Origin: Thauera sp. | GTDB lineage: Bacteria; Pseudomonadota; Gammaproteobacteria; Burkholderiales; Rhodocyclaceae | Length of the DNA: 64,000 nucleotides | Direction of reading: 5' to 3' | NCBI GenBank assembly: GCA_024235615.1 | Contig: JACKMB010000007.1 | Coordinates: 1-64,000 of the forward strand | Shown: positions 48,801 to 57,329 of the stretch, piece after piece | How the letters are laid out: the number at the start of each line of letters is the position of its first letter | Numbering within the stretch: the stretch's first letter is position 1 | Program-made: the position numbers and the translations under genes | The notes under the pieces: generated by a model | What the model was told of the DNA's origin: nothing | Database searches by the model: none | The model's input: only the letters and a program-made list of their open reading frames with translations

Positions 48801-51336
48801 CGCGATCGTGGTCGGCCTCGGCGAGGTCGGCGAGCTCACCCCGGGCCTGCTCGAGGCCGGGGTGCGCGGCGCGCTCCTCGACCACGCCCTGCAGATCGCG
48901 CAGTGGCCGGACGAGCGCTTCGGCCCCGCCGGCGGTCCGCGCCGGGCCTCGGTGTCCTGCCTGCTGGTCGGCACCGGCGCCGGCGCGCTGTCGGTGCGCG
49001 ACTCGGTCGAGGCGATCGTGCGCGCGGCGATCGCCGCCAACGCGCGCCTGCACGAGACCGAGCTCGACGGCCGGGTGTGGATCGACCGCATCGAGTTCGT
49101 CGAGCTCTTCGCCGATGTCGCCATCGGCGCCGCAGAGAGCCTGCAGGCGGTGCTGGCCATCCCGCAGCTCGGCGCCGCGGCGCGCTGGCCGGCACAGGCC
49201 ATCGAGGCCGGGCGCGGTGGGCGCGTGCGGGTGCGCTTCGACGAGGCGCCGGAGTGGTGGCAGCGCCTGGAGATCATCGAGGACGAGGGCCGGCGCGACA
49301 GCCTGCGCTTCATCTTCGTGACCGACCGCGCGCGCGCCGAGGAGACCCTGGCGAGCGGCCAGCTCGCACTCGCCGACGCCTTCATCCGCGAGGCCGCGGC
49401 CTCGCCGGCGGCCAACCCCGAGGCCGCCTTCACGCTGCATGAGATGCTGCTGCCGGTGAGCCTGCGCGAGGCCGCATCGCGCCAGGGCAACCTGGTGCTG
49501 CTGGTCGATCCGCGCTCGGCGCGCTACCCCTGGGAGCTGCTGGAGAACCGCTGGAGCGACAGCGGCCGCCCGCCGGCGGTCGCCGCCGGCGTGGTGCGCC
49601 AGATCCGCACCACCCAGTACCGCACCCGACCGGTGCACGCGGACGAAGCCAGCATCCTGGTGGTGGGCAACCCCGACCTCGACGGCTGGGAGGACTTCCC
49701 CGACCTGCCCGGCGCGCGCGCCGAGGCGAGCGAGGTCGCCGAATGCTTCGAGACTGCCGGCTGGCGGGTGGAGCGCTGCATCGATCCGCCCACCCACGAG
49801 GTCCTCGCCGGCCTGCATCGCAACCCGTGGCGCATCCTCCACCTTGCCGGCCACGGCGAGCACGACTTCCCCCTGCCGCAGGCCAGGCGCAAACCCGGCG
49901 ATCCACCGGCCGCGGAACCGCAGACCGTATCCGGCATGGTCATCGGGCGCGACACCTTCCTCACCCCGGGCGACGTCGAGCAGATGCGCTGGGTGCCCGA
50001 GCTGGTCTTCATCAACTGCTGCCACCTCGGCAGCATGCGCGGCAGCGACAAGGGCGCGCTCGCCGCCAACCTGGGCATGCAGTTCATCAAGATGGGCGTG
50101 CGCGCGGTGGTCGCCGCCGGCTGGGCGGTGGACGATGCCGCCGCGCTCGCCTTCGCCAACACCTTCTACCGCCTGATGCTCGCCGGCGAAACCTTCGGCG
50201 AGGCGGTGCGCGCCGCACGCGAGGAGGTCTGGCTGCGCTACCGCGGGGTCAACACCTGGGGTGCCTACCAGTGCTATGGCGACCCGTCCTACACCCTGCT
50301 GCGCGGACGACCCGCGCCGCGGCCGCAGGCGCGCCGCTTCCACTGCCCGACCGAGCTCGGCGTGGAACTCGACAACCTCACCCAGGCCCTGCGCAGCAGC
50401 GCCGGGGACGACGCTGCGGCGCGCATCGCCGCGCTTCTGGAAGGCATCCCCGAAAGCGCCCGCGAAGCGTGGCTCGCGCGTGCGGACCTGTGCGCCGCGC
50501 TCGGCTTCGCCTGGGCAGAGGCGCGCGCCTGGCCCGAGGCGATCGAGCAGCTCGATCGTGCGATCCGCGCCGCCGCCGGCGATTGCCCGCTGCGCGTGCT
50601 CGAACAGCTCGCCAACTGCCGCGCCCGCCTCGCCGCCGACGAGGCCTTGGCCGCGCACCGGCGCGGCGCAGCTGCGGACACCGCGCAGGCGAAGGCGCGC
50701 GAGGAGCTCGTTCAGGCAGCGCTCGCCGAGCTCGAGCCCTTGTGCAGGCGTGCACCCACCGTCGAGCGCCTGAGCCTGCTCGGCAGCACGCACAAGCGCC
50801 ACGCGCTCGTCGCCGCCGCGCCGGCAGCCCGCCTGGAGGCGCTCGACGCCTGCGCCGAAGCCTACCGTGAGGCCTTCGAAGCCGGCGGCAGCCAGGACGC
50901 CTACCCGTTCACCAACTGGGCGAGCGCGGTGCTGCTCGCAGCGCATCTCGACACTGCCCATCCGGGGCTGCCGCCAGCCGCGCTGGAAGAGGAGCTCCCG
51001 CGCCTGCGCACCAGCCTGCAGGAGGGTGCCGGGCGCAGTCCCGACTTCTGGACCGCAGCCAGTCTGGCCGACCTCGACCTCGTGCAGCTGCTCGCGTGCA
51101 GCCTGCACCCGGCCGAGCCCGCCGCGCGCGGCCGCAAGCGTGCCGCCGCGACGACCGAGGCGTGCGCCGCGCTCGCCGGGCAGATCCTCGCCACCTACCG
51201 CGATGCCCTCGCCCGCGGCGCCAGCCCGCGCGAACGCGCCTCGCTGGTGGAGAACCTCGACGCCTTGCTCGTGCTGCTGGAAGGCGGCCCGCCCGTTCTC
51301 GGTGAACGCCTGCGGCAGATCCGCGACGCAATCTGA
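45814..51336 (+). CDS. giant alpha/beta-hydrolase - CHAT protease - TPR-like fusion protein
   Basis: A 1840-residue cytoplasmic protein without a signal peptide. Order: N-terminal beta-rich part (~1-150); hydrolase module 1 (~155-520) with VFLHGTASS and the nucleophile elbow SHSRGG (~254); hydrolase module 2 (~530-860), LCAT/PGAP1-like, with LPGTMGS, AHSMGGLVARAM (Ser ~641), GDGTVSW and a TAHDAL His; a middle domain (~925-1160: VGHYRGDTIVSAEAAL, IVVGLGEVGEL) faintly like the N-terminal domain of M17 peptidases; a CHAT caspase-like domain (~1165-1500) with catalytic His1347 (LAGHGEHDF) and Cys1403 (FINCCHLG); a helical TPR-like tail (~1510-1840). GGAG precedes ATG 45814. No module looks broken. 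Activation of the protease or lipases by a signal sensed through the SLOG partner or the TPR tail is inferred. Confidence 0.85.
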   Translation: MSIPRFRLRGSIAPTPPASSASTAATPDDGLVAIASRRTLIPGRARDGVSGELEVAGDEVVRVELDNGFVLWTRADALVREHGRRSRARDGGDAWEIDALAPSANAATAERGLLGLGVRVLEFFGVRVKEGAARKLGEHFEERQLKPQPPGLHRVSLADRFALAPLAADAKLPGGGPLLVFLHGTASSCEGSFGKLWDAGNAAGAAARTRLAAAYGERVFALEHRSLTESPVTNALALARRLPQDAELHLVSHSRGGLIGELLCLGQCEGVRRLLDAEGLHTLFAADRTIAEQLGLQPLSPKEAKARDHAYDADRAALAELVELLVERKVRVTRFVRAACPARGTTLASGRLDRWLSMLDFLAGRALGGGLFADGLDFLLAVVKERTDPRTLPGLEAMMPGSALTRLLHHPDLVTAADLSVIAGDAEGDTVWQKLKLLVTDWFYGADHDLVVNTGSMSGGLRRPDGGARFRLDRGARVDHFSYFRNADSVGWLLAGLTRGDHEDGGFRPLAEAPQTPPRWREAVRRARGGGPRPLTVMLPGTMGSALSAGGRAVWLHYFTLLRGGLGKIELGAREVSADDLLDDFYGPLLEFLAEHHRVEIFPYDWRLSVRAAAARLAAALEGWLPQAEREGQPVYLVAHSMGGLVARAMIADGGRGAAVWQRITRLPGSRLLMLGTPNLGSYEAVRWLTGFNPTQARLALLDFTRSTAEVVDLVREYPGLVELLPFAPEDPDFADPARWTLLRESLQAQWKTPPAEALRSARETWTLLRAAPPEPAYMAYVAGCQRATVIDYELQDHDEDSWLSGRKRIAFIAGREGDGTVSWASGLLPGVPTWYVDDTAHDALCVQRKAFAGYLDILAKGATTRLPSAPPQRARALADEPTRFELPPLPPADGIPAPSELRSLGFGGGVPASPPEARATTPPIELSVRHGDLSYARFPVLVGHYRGDTIVSAEAALDRRLDGALSRRQALGLYPGQHGSSAQFFNPRPEARPAGAIVVGLGEVGELTPGLLEAGVRGALLDHALQIAQWPDERFGPAGGPRRASVSCLLVGTGAGALSVRDSVEAIVRAAIAANARLHETELDGRVWIDRIEFVELFADVAIGAAESLQAVLAIPQLGAAARWPAQAIEAGRGGRVRVRFDEAPEWWQRLEIIEDEGRRDSLRFIFVTDRARAEETLASGQLALADAFIREAAASPAANPEAAFTLHEMLLPVSLREAASRQGNLVLLVDPRSARYPWELLENRWSDSGRPPAVAAGVVRQIRTTQYRTRPVHADEASILVVGNPDLDGWEDFPDLPGARAEASEVAECFETAGWRVERCIDPPTHEVLAGLHRNPWRILHLAGHGEHDFPLPQARRKPGDPPAAEPQTVSGMVIGRDTFLTPGDVEQMRWVPELVFINCCHLGSMRGSDKGALAANLGMQFIKMGVRAVVAAGWAVDDAAALAFANTFYRLMLAGETFGEAVRAAREEVWLRYRGVNTWGAYQCYGDPSYTLLRGRPAPRPQARRFHCPTELGVELDNLTQALRSSAGDDAAARIAALLEGIPESAREAWLARADLCAALGFAWAEARAWPEAIEQLDRAIRAAAGDCPLRVLEQLANCRARLAADEALAAHRRGAAADTAQAKAREELVQAALAELEPLCRRAPTVERLSLLGSTHKRHALVAAAPAARLEALDACAEAYREAFEAGGSQDAYPFTNWASAVLLAAHLDTAHPGLPPAALEEELPRLRTSLQEGAGRSPDFWTAASLADLDLVQLLACSLHPAEPAARGRKRAAATTEACAALAGQILATYRDALARGASPRERASLVENLDALLVLLEGGPPVLGERLRQIRDAI

Positions 51337-51340
51337 GCAC

Positions 51341-51362
51341 CCCGCCCCCGGGAGGGGGCGGG
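51341..51362. terminator. bidirectional hairpin between convergent genes
   Basis: CCCGCCCCC (51341-51349) and GGGGGCGGG (51354-51362) form a perfect 9-bp stem with loop GGGA, centred between the CHAT-protein stop and the end of the convergent hydrolase gene. No T-run is present on either side. Confidence 0.5.
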
Positions 51363-51370
51363 CGGGCCGC

Positions 51371-52018
51371 TCAGGCGCGCACGCCCCCGCGCAGGAAGTG
51401 CCCGGTGTCGAGGAAGTGCAGGGTCTGGATCAGGCAGGCGCGCGACCACAGCATCTGCATGTGGGTCACCGGCAGCACGGTGTGGTCGCGCGCGCTCGGC
51501 CAGCGCGTCTCGGCCACGGTCACCATGCCGTCGTTGGGCTTCTCCATGCCGGGCACGATGCGGCCGATGCCGACCGGCCGGTTGCCGGCGACCACGCCGA
51601 TCTCGTAGCCGGGCGGAACCTCGGGCAGCGGCCGCGCCAGCCACTGCGGCAGCACCCGTCCAAGCGCGCCGCGCAGCACCGGGACGCGCAGGATGCGCTC
51701 GCCCGCATACGAGCCGCAGCACGGCGGGCCAAGCAGGACCACCCGGCCGATGCCTTCCGGATGATGGCGGGCGAGCATGTTCAGCACCACGCAACCGCCC
51801 AGGCTGTGCCCGACCAGATGCAGCGGCCGGCGGCCGAGGGCGGCGATGTACGCCGCCAGCTCGTCCGTCGCGCCGTCGAGCGAGCCGAGCAGCGAATGCC
51901 AGGAGAACACCCGGCTCTCGCGCCCCATGCGGCGCAACTGGCGGCGGTGCGCGGAAAACACCACGCCGTGCATCCACAGGCCGTGGACGAAGAGGATCAG
52001 CGGCTTCTCGGTCTGCAT
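51371..52018 (-). CDS. small alpha/beta-hydrolase (lipase/esterase-like)
   Basis: A 215-residue hydrolase. LILFVHGLWMHGVVFSAHRR gives the oxyanion HG loop, HLVGHSLGGCVVLNML the nucleophile Ser, PNDGMVTVAETRW the Asp and PVTHMQMLW the His. The fold is like PGAP1/EstA-type lipases with no lid domain; substrate unknown. ATG 52018 starts 10 bp after the LOG gene end, so the two may be co-transcribed. It lies tail to tail with the giant CHAT protein, itself carrying two hydrolase modules; the sequence of this protein is not a copy of either. Confidence 0.87.
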   Translation of the reverse strand: MQTEKPLILFVHGLWMHGVVFSAHRRQLRRMGRESRVFSWHSLLGSLDGATDELAAYIAALGRRPLHLVGHSLGGCVVLNMLARHHPEGIGRVVLLGPPCCGSYAGERILRVPVLRGALGRVLPQWLARPLPEVPPGYEIGVVAGNRPVGIGRIVPGMEKPNDGMVTVAETRWPSARDHTVLPVTHMQMLWSRACLIQTLHFLDTGHFLRGGVRA

Positions 52019-52028
52019 CGCGGCACGC

Positions 52029-52940
52029 TCAGTTACCCTTCAGCTGCCGCGCGGTCAGCGCAGGATTGTCGCCGCTGTAGGCGGCCTTGATCGCGTCCCA
52101 GGCCTCCTCGGCGGTCTCGGCGTAGTGGAACAGGTTCTTGTCCTCCGGGCTGATCACGCCATGCTCGACCAGCACGTCGAAGTCGATCAGGCGCTGCCAG
52201 AAGTCGCGCCCGACGAGCACGATCGGGCGGCGGCGGATCTTGCGCGTCTGCGTGAGCGTGAGCACCTCGAACAGCTCGTCGAGCGTGCCGAGCCCGCCCG
52301 GAAAGCTCACCAGCGCCACCGCGCGCATCAGGAAGTGCATCTTGCGGATGGCGAAATAATGGAACTGGAAACACAGCTCGGGCGTGATGTAGGGGTTGGG
52401 CGCCTCCTCGAAGGGCAGGAAGATGCTCATCCCCATGCTGCGCCCGCCGGCGTCGAAGGCGCCGCGGTTGCCCGCCTCCATGATCCCCGGGCCGCCGCCG
52501 GTGGCGACGATCACCGGCTCGCCGAGCGCGTCGGACTCGCGCGTCACCAGCTCGCCGAAGCGGCGCGCCTCGTCGTACCAGCGCGCATTCTTCACCATCT
52601 GCCGGGCGCGCGCGATCGCCGCCTCGTCGCCGCTCGCCACCGCGTCGCGCAGCATGGCCTCGGCCACGTCCGGCGCCTTGAAGCGCGCGCTGCCGAAGAC
52701 GACCACGGTGGATTCCACCCCCTGCTCCTGCTGCACCAGCTCGGCCTTCAGCAGCTCGAGCTGCAGCCGCACCGGGCGCAGCTCCTCGCGCAGCAGGAAA
52801 TCGGTGTCGGTGAAGGCCATGCGGAACGAGCTGCCGGGGCCGTCGTAGCGGCCGTGGGGCTGGGCGGCCTTGGCCTCGTCTTCGGCGGAGGGGAAGTTGC
52901 GGGCGCGCAGGGGGGTGTTCTTGCTCATCGGAAAATCCAT
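52029..52940 (-). CDS. LOG-family (TIGR00730) protein
   Basis: LOG proteins are nucleotide 5'-monophosphate phosphoribohydrolases (cytokinin activation in plants) or nucleosidases such as PpnN in bacteria. The 303-residue protein has VVVFGSARFKAPDV, VIVATGGGPGIMEAGNRGA and the signature SFPGGLGTLDELFEVLTL (PGGxGTxxE). An N-terminal extension of ~85 residues (RMAFTDTDFLLREELRPVR) is typical of the longer form. Start ATG 52940 or 52928, neither with a good ribosome site. The SLOG fold to which LOG belongs recurs in the protein at 45116; whether that is more than coincidence is unknown. Confidence 0.9.
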   Translation of the reverse strand: MDFPMSKNTPLRARNFPSAEDEAKAAQPHGRYDGPGSSFRMAFTDTDFLLREELRPVRLQLELLKAELVQQEQGVESTVVVFGSARFKAPDVAEAMLRDAVASGDEAAIARARQMVKNARWYDEARRFGELVTRESDALGEPVIVATGGGPGIMEAGNRGAFDAGGRSMGMSIFLPFEEAPNPYITPELCFQFHYFAIRKMHFLMRAVALVSFPGGLGTLDELFEVLTLTQTRKIRRRPIVLVGRDFWQRLIDFDVLVEHGVISPEDKNLFHYAETAEEAWDAIKAAYSGDNPALTARQLKGN

Positions 52941-53011
52941 CCGGTTCGGGGACCCGCATCATCGCATCCGTGCGTGACAGGACGCGAGCCCCCGCCGCGC
53001 CGAGCGGACGA

Positions 53012-53914
53012 TCAGTCCCCGCCCGCCATCGCCTCGCCGAAGGCGCGCGCGCAGTCGAGGAAGCGCGCCAGGCAGGGATTGGCATTGTTCGGAGCCCAGA
53101 TCACGCCCTGCTCGATCACCCGCGGCGACGAGATCGGCCGGAACACCGCGCCCGCCAGCTGCATCCGGCTCATCGAGCGCGGCACCAGCGACACGCCGAG
53201 CCCCTCCGCCACCAGGTTGACGATGGTCTGCTGCAGGTGGGTCTCGAGCCGGATACGCGGTTCGAAGCCGTGCTCGCGGCAGCACCCGGCCACCAGCGCG
53301 TGCAGCGCCGGCGCGGTGGCGGCGGGAAAGGTGATGAAGGGTTCGTCGGCCAGCTCGCCCACCGCGACCACCGCAGCGGCCGCGAGCGGGTGGCCGGCAG
53401 GAAGCACCGCCCACAGCGGTTCCGCATGCACCCTCAGGTACTCCAGCCCGTCGGGGCGCTGCCACGGGAAGGCAATACCCACATCGGCGCGGCCGGAGAG
53501 CAGGGCCTCGTCGAGCTCGCGCGGCACCACCTCGCTCAACTGGATCTCGGCGGCGGGGAAGGCGTCGCCATAGCGCCGGATCAGCGCCGGCAGGACGTTC
53601 CACGCCGCGCTCATGGTGAAGCCGACGCGCAGCACGCCGCGTTCGCCGCGCGCGGTGGCCTGGGTGCTGCGCACCGCGCCATCGAGCGCAGCGAGGACGC
53701 GCACCGCGTGCTCGTGAAAATGCCGCCCGGCCGCGGTCAGCTCGACCTGGCGCGAGCTGCGCACGAACAGCGCGGCACCAAGCGTGTCCTCGAGCGCGGC
53801 GATCTGCCGGCTGAGCGGCGGCTGGGTGATGTGCAGCTGGGTGGCGGCACGGCCGAAATGCAGCGTGTCGGCCAGGGCCACGAAGTAGCGCAGCTGGCGA
53901 AGCTCGATCGTCAT
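53012..53914 (-). CDS. LysR-family transcriptional regulator
   Basis: A 300-residue LysR regulator: the winged helix ELRQLRYFVALADTLHFGRA and QPPLSRQIAALEDTLGAAL at the N-terminus, a linker helix, and a periplasmic-binding-like effector domain (VLRVGFTMSAAWNVLPALI, RADVGIAFPW, AEGLGVSLVPRS). It is divergent from an AEC transporter over 95 bp and has a palindrome directly before its start, so it probably controls that gene and itself. The ligand is likely a small organic acid, by analogy with the AEC family. Confidence 0.93.
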   Translation of the reverse strand: MTIELRQLRYFVALADTLHFGRAATQLHITQPPLSRQIAALEDTLGAALFVRSSRQVELTAAGRHFHEHAVRVLAALDGAVRSTQATARGERGVLRVGFTMSAAWNVLPALIRRYGDAFPAAEIQLSEVVPRELDEALLSGRADVGIAFPWQRPDGLEYLRVHAEPLWAVLPAGHPLAAAAVVAVGELADEPFITFPAATAPALHALVAGCCREHGFEPRIRLETHLQQTIVNLVAEGLGVSLVPRSMSRMQLAGAVFRPISSPRVIEQGVIWAPNNANPCLARFLDCARAFGEAMAGGD

Positions 53915-53915
53915 C

Positions 53916-53932
53916 GATACGCCTTGAGTATC
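53916..53932. promoter_or_regulatory. LysR-type operator
   Basis: GATAC-N7-GTATC, a perfect 5-bp inverted repeat that includes the LysR T-N11-A core, begins one base from the regulator's start codon in the 95-bp AT-rich gap to the AEC transporter. Position and form fit an autoregulatory and activating site. Confidence 0.65.
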
Positions 53933-54009
53933 AATTAAAGCAAGATATGGAATTGGACGGTATAGATCGACACCCTTACGCTTGACTCAACACCTCGGGA
54001 GTCACGCGC

Positions 54010-54951
54010 ATGTCCGCCATCGTCAACGTCGTCCTGCCCATCTTCGGCCTCATCCTGGCCGGCTACGTCTGTCGCCGCAGCGGCCGCCTGGGCGAGACGG
54101 CGTCGAACGAGCTCAGCCGTTTCGTGGTCTGGCTGGCGCTGCCGGCGCTGCTGTTCAATGTAACCGCCACCGCGAGCTGGGAACAGCTCTGGCAGCCGGG
54201 CTTCATCGCGTCGGTGTGTGCCGGCTGCGCGCTGGTGTTCGCGGCAACGGTGGCGTTGCGCGTGCGCAAGTCGGGCCGGCTGGTCGACGCCAGCATCGAC
54301 GGCCTGAGCGCGGCCTACGCCAACACTGGCTTTCTCGGCATCCCGCTGTGCGCGCTGGTGTTCGGCGACGCCGGGCTGATGCCGGCGATCGTCGCCACCC
54401 TGATCGTGGCCTGCCTGCTGTTCGCAGTCGGCATCGTGCTGGTCGAGATCGGTCTGCAGAAGGAGAAGCACCCACTGCGCGCGCTGCTGAAGGTGGCGCG
54501 TGCGCTCGCCGCCAACCCGCTGCTGGTCGCGCCGGTGCTCGGCTGCACCTGGGCGGCCTTCGGTGCCGAGCTGCCCGCCCCCGCCGCGCGCTTCCTGTCC
54601 CTGCTCGGCGCGGCGGCGACGCCCTGCGCGCTGGTGTCGATCGGCCTCTTCCTCGCACAGAAGCACGAGGGGCAGCACGACGGTGCAACCGGGCTGGTGC
54701 TCGCCAAGCTGCTCTTGCAGCCCGCGATCACCGCCTTTCTCGCCTTCCGCGTGTTCGAGCTGCCGGCGCTGTGGGCAAGCGCTGCCCTGCTGCTGAGCGC
54801 ACTGCCGACCGGCACCGGCCCGTTCATGCTGGCGAGCTACTACGGCCGCGACGCCGCCCTGGTCGCGCGCGTGATCCTGCTCACAACGGTGGGGTCGGTG
54901 GTGACGGTATCCATCTGCCTGAACCTTCTCGCCAACCTGGCGCCAGTCTGA
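54010..54951 (+). CDS. AEC-family (auxin efflux carrier-type) transporter
   Basis: A 313-residue membrane protein with ten helices in two inverted halves, as in bacterial AEC proteins that carry malonate, malate or other organic acids. Motifs: VVLPIFGLILAGYVCRRSG, ELSRFVVWLALPALLFNVTA, AAYANTGFLGIPLCALVFG and ALPTGTGPFMLASYYGRD. It is controlled in all likelihood by the divergent LysR gene. It ends 19 bp from the convergent modC. No malonate decarboxylase genes are near. Confidence 0.91.
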   Translation: MSAIVNVVLPIFGLILAGYVCRRSGRLGETASNELSRFVVWLALPALLFNVTATASWEQLWQPGFIASVCAGCALVFAATVALRVRKSGRLVDASIDGLSAAYANTGFLGIPLCALVFGDAGLMPAIVATLIVACLLFAVGIVLVEIGLQKEKHPLRALLKVARALAANPLLVAPVLGCTWAAFGAELPAPAARFLSLLGAAATPCALVSIGLFLAQKHEGQHDGATGLVLAKLLLQPAITAFLAFRVFELPALWASAALLLSALPTGTGPFMLASYYGRDAALVARVILLTTVGSVVTVSICLNLLANLAPV

Positions 54952-54970
54952 GCGCACGGCGCGGACCCGC

Positions 54971-56173
54971 TCACCCCAGCAGCGCCACCGACTTGATCTG
55001 CGCCCACATCCGCAGCCCCGGGCGCAGCCCAAGCTGCGCGCTCGAGCGCCGGGTGATGCGGGCGATCAGCGCGGTGCCGCCGGCGTCGAGGCCGACCAGG
55101 ACGTGGGCGGGGGAATCGGCGCCGACCACTTCCTTCACCGTGACCGCGATCAGGTTGACGATGCTGGTGCCCTCCACCTTGTGGTCGGCGAGGCTGACGT
55201 CGCGCGCATGGATGCGGAAGCGCAGACGGCGGCCAAGGGCCACGGGCTGGCGCTGCACCCACACCGCGCCGCCGGGGAAATCCAGCCGGGTGAGGTGGTC
55301 GTGGTCGTCATGTTCGGCCACCGTGCCGTCGACCACCACCCCGGCATCCTCGGTGAAGGCGGTGGGCAGGTCGAGGCGAGCCATGGTGGCGTGGAGTTCG
55401 CCGGCGGCCATCACCTTGCCCGCACCGAGCATGACCACGTGGTCGGCCAGGCGCACGACCTCGTCGGGCGAGTGGCTGACGTAGAGCACCGGGATGTCGA
55501 GCTCGTCGTGCAGGCGTTCGAGGTAGGGCAGGATCTCCTGCTTGCGACGGTGGTCGAGCGCGGCGAGCGGCTCGTCCATGAGCAGGATGCGCGGGCTGGT
55601 GAGCAGCGCGCGCGCCATGCCGACGCGCTGGCGCTCGCCGCCGGACAGCCGGTCCGGCATACGCTCGAGCAAGGCCTCGATGCCGAGCAGCGCCACCGCG
55701 TGCTCGAGCCGCACCCGGCGCGCCGCCGTCGGAATGCGGCGCAGCCCGAACTCGAGGTTGCGCCGCACCGACAGGTGGGGGAACAGGCTCGCCTCCTGGA
55801 ACACGTAGCCGAGCTCGCGGCGGTGAGTGGGCACCTGGATGCCGCGCGCGTCGTCCTGCCAGCATTCGCCGTTGACCACCAGGCGGCCGCGCGCCGCCGG
55901 CTCGAGCCCGGCGACGCAGCGCAGCAGCGTGGTCTTGCCCGAGCCGGAGTGGCCGAACAGCGCGGTGACGCCGCGCCCGGGCAGGCGCAGGTCGACGTCG
56001 AGGCGGAAGCCAGCGTAGTCGACCGCGAAGCGCGCCTCGATACCGGCGGCCGACGGGGTGGGGCCTTGGGCGGCGCCGCTTGCGCCGGTCGCAGCGCTTG
56101 CGGTTGCAGCGGTGGCGACAGCATGTGCGGCAATTGCAGTGCTTGCGCCGGTTGCCAGCGGATGCTCGGCCAT
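54971..56173 (-). CDS. modC: molybdate ABC transporter ATPase ModC
   Basis: ModC powers molybdate import through ModB. The 400-residue protein has Walker [19 protein letters not shown]-loop [17 protein letters not shown], signature [15 protein letters not shown], Walker [12 protein letters not shown] and H-loop YVSHSPDE. The last ~70 residues ([20 protein letters not shown]) form the Mop domain that binds molybdate and may tune activity. An Ala/Thr-rich N-terminal extension of about 45 residues ([19 protein letters not shown]) is unusual; a later start is possible, but the ATG at 56173 overlaps the modB stop by one base, which favours it. Confidence 0.94.
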   Translation of the reverse strand: MAEHPLATGASTAIAAHAVATAATASAATGASGAAQGPTPSAAGIEARFAVDYAGFRLDVDLRLPGRGVTALFGHSGSGKTTLLRCVAGLEPAARGRLVVNGECWQDDARGIQVPTHRRELGYVFQEASLFPHLSVRRNLEFGLRRIPTAARRVRLEHAVALLGIEALLERMPDRLSGGERQRVGMARALLTSPRILLMDEPLAALDHRRKQEILPYLERLHDELDIPVLYVSHSPDEVVRLADHVVMLGAGKVMAAGELHATMARLDLPTAFTEDAGVVVDGTVAEHDDHDHLTRLDFPGGAVWVQRQPVALGRRLRFRIHARDVSLADHKVEGTSIVNLIAVTVKEVVGADSPAHVLVGLDAGGTALIARITRRSSAQLGLRPGLRMWAQIKSVALLG

Positions 56174-56859
56174 CAGCCCACCCCTCCGCCGGCATTGCCG
56201 CGCCGGCCGTAGAGCGCGAGCAGCACCACGAAGCTGAACGCCAGCATGCCGGCCGACAGCCAGTGCGCCTGGGCGTACTCCAGCGCCTCGACGTGGTCGT
56301 AGATCGCCACCGAGACCACCCGCGTCCTGTCCGGGATGTTGCCGCCGATCATCAGCACCACGCCGAACTCGCCCACCGTGTGCGCAAAACCGAGGATGGT
56401 CGCGGTGACGAAGCCCGGCCGCGCCAGCGGCAGCGCGACGTTGAAGAAACGGTCCCAGGGCCCGGCGCGCAGCGTGGCGGCGACCTCCAGCGGGCGGCGG
56501 CCGATGGCCTCGAAGGCGTTGGCGAGCGGCTGCACGACGAAGGGCAGCGAATAGACCACCGAGCCCACCACCAGGCCGGCAAAGGAGAACGGCAGCAGGC
56601 CGAGGCCGAGCGCCTCGGTGAGCCGGCCGAGCGGCCCGTTCGGCCCCATCGCCACCAGCAGGTAGAAGCCGATCACCGTTGGCGGCAGCACCAGCGGCAG
56701 CGCCACCACCGCGCCGACGACGCCCTTCCAGCGCGAGCGCGTGCACGCCAGCCACCACGCCAGCGGCGTGCCGAGCAGCAACAGCACCACGGTGCTGACC
56801 GCGGCGAGCTCGAGGGTGAGGCGGATGGCGGACCAGTCGGCGCCGGTCAGGGTCGGCAT
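56173..56859 (-). CDS. modB: molybdate ABC transporter permease ModB
   Basis: A 228-residue inner-membrane permease with five or six helices: [52 protein letters not shown], and the coupling-loop sequence [17 protein letters not shown], then [19 protein letters not shown], typical of ModB. The start is ATG 56859; the longer frame upstream is not conserved. It is coupled to modC, and separated from modA by 470 bp that hold REP elements. Confidence 0.95.
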   Translation of the reverse strand: MPTLTGADWSAIRLTLELAAVSTVVLLLLGTPLAWWLACTRSRWKGVVGAVVALPLVLPPTVIGFYLLVAMGPNGPLGRLTEALGLGLLPFSFAGLVVGSVVYSLPFVVQPLANAFEAIGRRPLEVAATLRAGPWDRFFNVALPLARPGFVTATILGFAHTVGEFGVVLMIGGNIPDRTRVVSVAIYDHVEALEYAQAHWLSAGMLAFSFVVLLALYGRRGNAGGGVG

Positions 56860-57058
56860 GGAGCGGGCATGAAGAGGGGCAGGATCGTCGAGGCGGCACG
56901 CCCGTGCGGCGGCGGCCCCCATTGTGCCGCGCCCGGCGCGCGGATTGAAAGCGCACCGCGCCCCGGGGGGTGTCGCGACCTCGAAGGTGAGCGGGCACCC
57001 GGGCGCCGAGGTGTGCGTGCTCCGGCGCGCCAACACGACGCAACTCCGCGGGGCGGGG

Positions 57059-57252
57059 TGTAGGAGCGGCGGAAGCCGCGAACCGGGCGGATCCTCTGCG
57101 AGACGCCGCGACGGGTACCCGGGCGCCTCAATTCGCGCCTGCCGGTGCTCCTGCAAAACGGCCGCAACCCGAGCCTGAATTCGCGCCTGCCGGCGCTCCT
57201 ACAAAAACGGCGCGGCCCGAGCATGAATTCGCACCAGCCGGCGCTCCTACAG
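57059..57252. repeat. REP-like cluster between modA and modB
   Basis: Four elements: 57059-57082 (+, GCGGCGGAAGCCGC variant), 57132-57155, 57180-57203 and 57228-57252 (inverted copies with a few mismatches, ending CTCCTACA or CTCCTGCA). The last three repeat with a 48-bp period. They fill most of the 470-bp gap and split the mod operon after the binding-protein gene, as with livK-livH. I see no gene in this gap. Confidence 0.85.
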
Positions 57253-57329
57253 AAACCGATGCGGGACGGGGCGGGTGTGGCGAGCTGCGAATCCTGTAGC
57301 GCCGGGGCGGCGAGCAGCGGCAGGCCCCG

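Noticed and set aside
45877-51108. A 1743-codon open frame on the minus strand across the giant CHAT gene
   Set aside because: Antisense shadow produced by strong GC codon bias; its product has no coherent motifs, while the plus-strand frame has hydrolase and CHAT signatures throughout.
52029-52940. LOG and lipase genes as further members of the CHAT system
   Set aside because: They are on the opposite strand behind a hairpin, and LOG genes are common housekeeping genes; position alone is not enough.
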